Assembly: GCA_965656545.1 (NCBI GenBank)
Contig: CBFHKZ010000001.1
Span: 62,001-126,000, forward strand
DNA length: 64,000 nucleotides
Direction: 5' to 3'
From: UBA7446 sp965656545
Lineage (GTDB): Bacteria; Bacteroidota; Bacteroidia; Flavobacteriales; Flavobacteriaceae
Under the pieces are notes generated by a model that did no database searches, was not told where the DNA came from, and saw only the letters and a list, made by a program, of their open reading frames with translations. The position numbers and the translations under genes are program-made. Shown here piece by piece: positions 62,183-64,000 of the stretch. Within the stretch, counting starts at the first letter, position 1; each line of letters opens with the position of its first letter.

Positions 62183-63733
62183 TTATACGTGAATCACTTT
62201 TCCTTTTCCATCAAAGAAACGGTAGTGCAAATAGGTGTACGCATCGCGTGGAATAACTTTTATCCACTTGTTGTACTCAAAGTACCACTTCATGCGTTCA
62301 GACTTAATTCCTTTGGCAACATAGGCTGCAATAAAGGGGTGTAAGTGTAACACTACTTTTTTCTTTTTGTGTTTAGGATTAGCTAAAATCTTTTCAAGGT
62401 CAGCTTTTATTTTATCCATCAAAATAATTGGTGCTTCTACCTCTCCATTAATATTTGGATTGGGTTCAGCTGTTTTGATATCCATTTCTGGTCGGACGCG
62501 CTGGCGTGTCATTTGTATCAGTCCAATTCTGCTTGGAGGCAAAATTTTGTGTTTGGCACGGTCGCTTTCCATTTCCTTACGAAAATGTTCGAAAAGCTTT
62601 TTTCTATTTTCTTGTCTTATCATGTCAATGAAATCAATGACAATAATCCCTCCCATGTCACGCAAGCGTAACTGTCGGGCTATTTCTGTAGCAGCAATCA
62701 TGTTGACTTCTAAGGCTGTATCTTCTTGATTTTTAGCCTTATTAGATCGATTACCACTGTTTACATCAATAACGTGAAGGGCTTCGGTATGTTCGACAAT
62801 TAAATAAGCTCCTCTGTTCATTGAAACTGTTCTTCCGAACGAGGCTTTGATTTGGCGTTCAATACCAAAGTGCTCAAAAATAGGCACTTGACTTTTGAAA
62901 AGTTTTGCAATGCTGGCCCTTTCGGGAGCAATTTGTTGCAAATATTCTTGTACTTCTGTTAATAGTTCGGGATCATCAACGTGTATTCCAGTAAATTCAT
63001 CATCAAATATATCTCTCAAAATAGAGGAAGCTCGGTTGAGCTCACTCAATACTCTAGAGGGATAATCTGCTTTTTGAATTTTCTTACACATTTGAACCCA
63101 ACGTTCATAAAGATCTCCAAGATCTTTGTCGAGTTCAGCAACTTTCTTGCCTTCAGCCACGGTTCGGATAATGACACCAAAACCTTTTGGCTTAATACTC
63201 ATAACGAGCTTTTTTAAGCGGTTCTTTTCTTCTCTAGTCGATATTTTTTGTGACATCGATACACGACTTGAAAAAGGAACCAAAACCAAATACCTACCTG
63301 CCAAGGACAGCTCCGAACTGATACGGGGTCCTTTAGTAGAAATAGGTTCTTTGATAATTTGCACAAGTAGCGATTGATTGGCCTGAACAGCATCTGTAAT
63401 GACACCATCTTTATTAATTTCAGGCTCCAATGGGTAGTTCTTTAGGGAAAAGTCTTTAATTTTTCCAGAACTAGCAAGCTTGATAAATTTTAGCAGCGTT
63501 GCTACTTTCGGACCTAGGTCGTGATAGTGTAGAAAGGCATCTTTTTCATATCCTACATCTACAAAGCCTGCATTTAAACCAGATAGGGTTTTTTTAACTT
63601 TTGCTAAAAAAATATCTCCTACGTGAAACTTATTATCTTCAATTTCTTTGTGAAACTCAACGAGCTTACCGTCTTTGAGTAAGGCAAAATCAACTGCAGA
63701 GGATCGCGAACGAATAATTAGTTCTTTACTCAC
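62183..63733 (-). CDS. rng: Ribonuclease G/E
   Basis: Endoribonuclease that processes rRNA and decays mRNA. The 516-residue protein starts with an S1 domain (about 30-120), followed by the RNase E/G catalytic part with VIDVNSGNRS and IIVIDFIDM, the metal-binding Asp pair. GTG 63733 (SKELIIRS) is preferred over GTG 63754, because the family begins M-x-KELI. Flavobacterial homologues are of this length and lack the RNase E C-terminal scaffold. The gene is followed by a terminator and lies downstream of the small basic protein gene. Confidence 0.93.
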   Translation of the reverse strand: MSKELIIRSRSSAVDFALLKDGKLVEFHKEIEDNKFHVGDIFLAKVKKTLSGLNAGFVDVGYEKDAFLHYHDLGPKVATLLKFIKLASSGKIKDFSLKNYPLEPEINKDGVITDAVQANQSLLVQIIKEPISTKGPRISSELSLAGRYLVLVPFSSRVSMSQKISTREEKNRLKKLVMSIKPKGFGVIIRTVAEGKKVAELDKDLGDLYERWVQMCKKIQKADYPSRVLSELNRASSILRDIFDDEFTGIHVDDPELLTEVQEYLQQIAPERASIAKLFKSQVPIFEHFGIERQIKASFGRTVSMNRGAYLIVEHTEALHVIDVNSGNRSNKAKNQEDTALEVNMIAATEIARQLRLRDMGGIIVIDFIDMIRQENRKKLFEHFRKEMESDRAKHKILPPSRIGLIQMTRQRVRPEMDIKTAEPNPNINGEVEAPIILMDKIKADLEKILANPKHKKKKVVLHLHPFIAAYVAKGIKSERMKWYFEYNKWIKVIPRDAYTYLHYRFFDGKGKVIHV

Positions 63734-63863
63734 AATAATGATTTTTAGATTCACAGTACATGTGAATCAATTGAACAATGTTTTCCGGGGGACTTATATC
63801 AAAGTGAACTGCTGTGATAATATTCCATGTCAAAGAACATAAATGTTCAGAGATTAAAGAAGC

Positions 63864-63953
63864 TTACTTTTTCTTATGTCGATTAGCACGACTTCTTTTT
63901 TTACGCTTGTGCGTGGCTACCTTGTGTCTTTTTCTCTTCTTACCACTTGGCAT
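63864..63953 (-). CDS. Very small basic, probably ribosome-associated protein
   Basis: A 29-codon gene read from ATG 63953 to TAA 63864. The product begins MPSGKKRKRHKVATH and ends ANRHKKK; about 60% of residues are Lys, Arg or His, with no acidic residue. I recall near-identical short proteins throughout Bacteroidetes, and a small ribosomal protein of this kind (named bL38) from a Flavobacterium johnsoniae ribosome; I have not verified the match. It is upstream of rng in the same direction, 130 bases before it. Confidence 0.7.
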   Translation of the reverse strand: MPSGKKRKRHKVATHKRKKRSRANRHKKK

Positions 63954-64000
63954 ATGTTATAATCTAAATAATTAATAATGTGCAGACGCTAATTAACGAC

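Noticed and set aside
63835..63848. GAACATAAATGTTC palindrome upstream of rng
   Set aside because: It recalls a LexA-type box but the spacing is six bases instead of four, and rng is not a usual SOS gene. Without conservation data it may be chance.
1..64000. CRISPR arrays, IS elements, prophage or defence genes
   Set aside because: No regularly spaced repeats, transposase, integrase or defence-type motifs were seen in any frame; all genes fit housekeeping, respiratory or envelope roles.

Overview
The window is chromosomal core DNA of a member of the Flavobacteriia (Bacteroidetes), most likely a marine Flavobacteriaceae species. Evidence: a complete alternative complex III (actA-F) joined to an aa3 oxidase, a fused ccoNO cbb3 oxidase, the type IX secretion translocon SprA, Bacteroidetes-style TonB and ExbBD proteins, two TonB-dependent receptors, promoters with the Bacteroidetes -7 element TAnnTTTG, and a general lack of Shine-Dalgarno sequences before start codons. 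I see no IS element, prophage, CRISPR array, rRNA or integron. Coding density is very high and no gene-free stretch exceeds about 300 bases.

Layout. 1-3.3 kb: end of nusA, infB, and a convergent SPOR-domain gene. 3.4-14.6 kb: one long + strand respiratory operon, actABCDEF-coxB-coxA, which moves electrons from menaquinol through ACIII to an A1-type haem-copper oxidase. 14.6-23.1 kb, - strand: cbb3 oxidase and its assembly set (ccoI, ccoS, ccoNO, ccoQ, ccoP, ccoG, ccoH and a TauE/SafE-like membrane protein), with a divergent Fnr/Crp-type regulator at 23.2 kb. 23.9-36.1 kb: ruvB, queG, maeB, ruvA, sprA. 36.1-38.8 kb: gcvH and three tandem tonB paralogues. 38.9-43.8 kb: haem O synthase, two subunit III genes, a subunit IV, and copper-delivery and assembly factors (a thioredoxin-fold-like protein, SCO, DUF420, a 64-residue CxxC protein). 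43.9-49.6 kb: a MacAB-TolC-like tripartite exporter. 49.7-51.7 kb: tsaB, a retropepsin-like gene, tatD, tRNA-Ser(GGA). 51.8-54.2 kb: exbB, an unknown 4-TM gene, exbD, exbD. 54.3-61.7 kb: a small barrel protein, a large TonB-dependent receptor, atpDC, and a BtuB-like receptor. 61.7-64 kb: recX, rng and a 29-codon basic protein gene.

How the genes work together. Two terminal oxidases, aa3 and cbb3, meet tail to tail at 14.6 kb, and the assembly and copper factors for the aa3 branch lie 24 kb further on. The Fnr-like protein keeps the Glu and Arg that read TGA-N6-TCA. A perfect palindrome of that type lies in its own divergent promoter region and a second lies upstream of ccoS, which suggests oxygen control of the cbb3 cluster. 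The proton-motive force made here drives ATP synthase (atpDC) and the TonB-ExbBD machinery that powers the two receptors.

The points most worth a second look are: (1) perfect TAnnTTTG elements 4-6 bases before the start codons of ruvB, tsaB, tatD and the SPOR gene, which predict leaderless mRNAs; (2) the Fnr-type palindromes; (3) gene conversion in the tonB array; (4) the unknown 4-TM protein and the Cys-containing ExbD in the Exb operon; (5) a CDS that reads through its own terminator hairpin at 14.6 kb.
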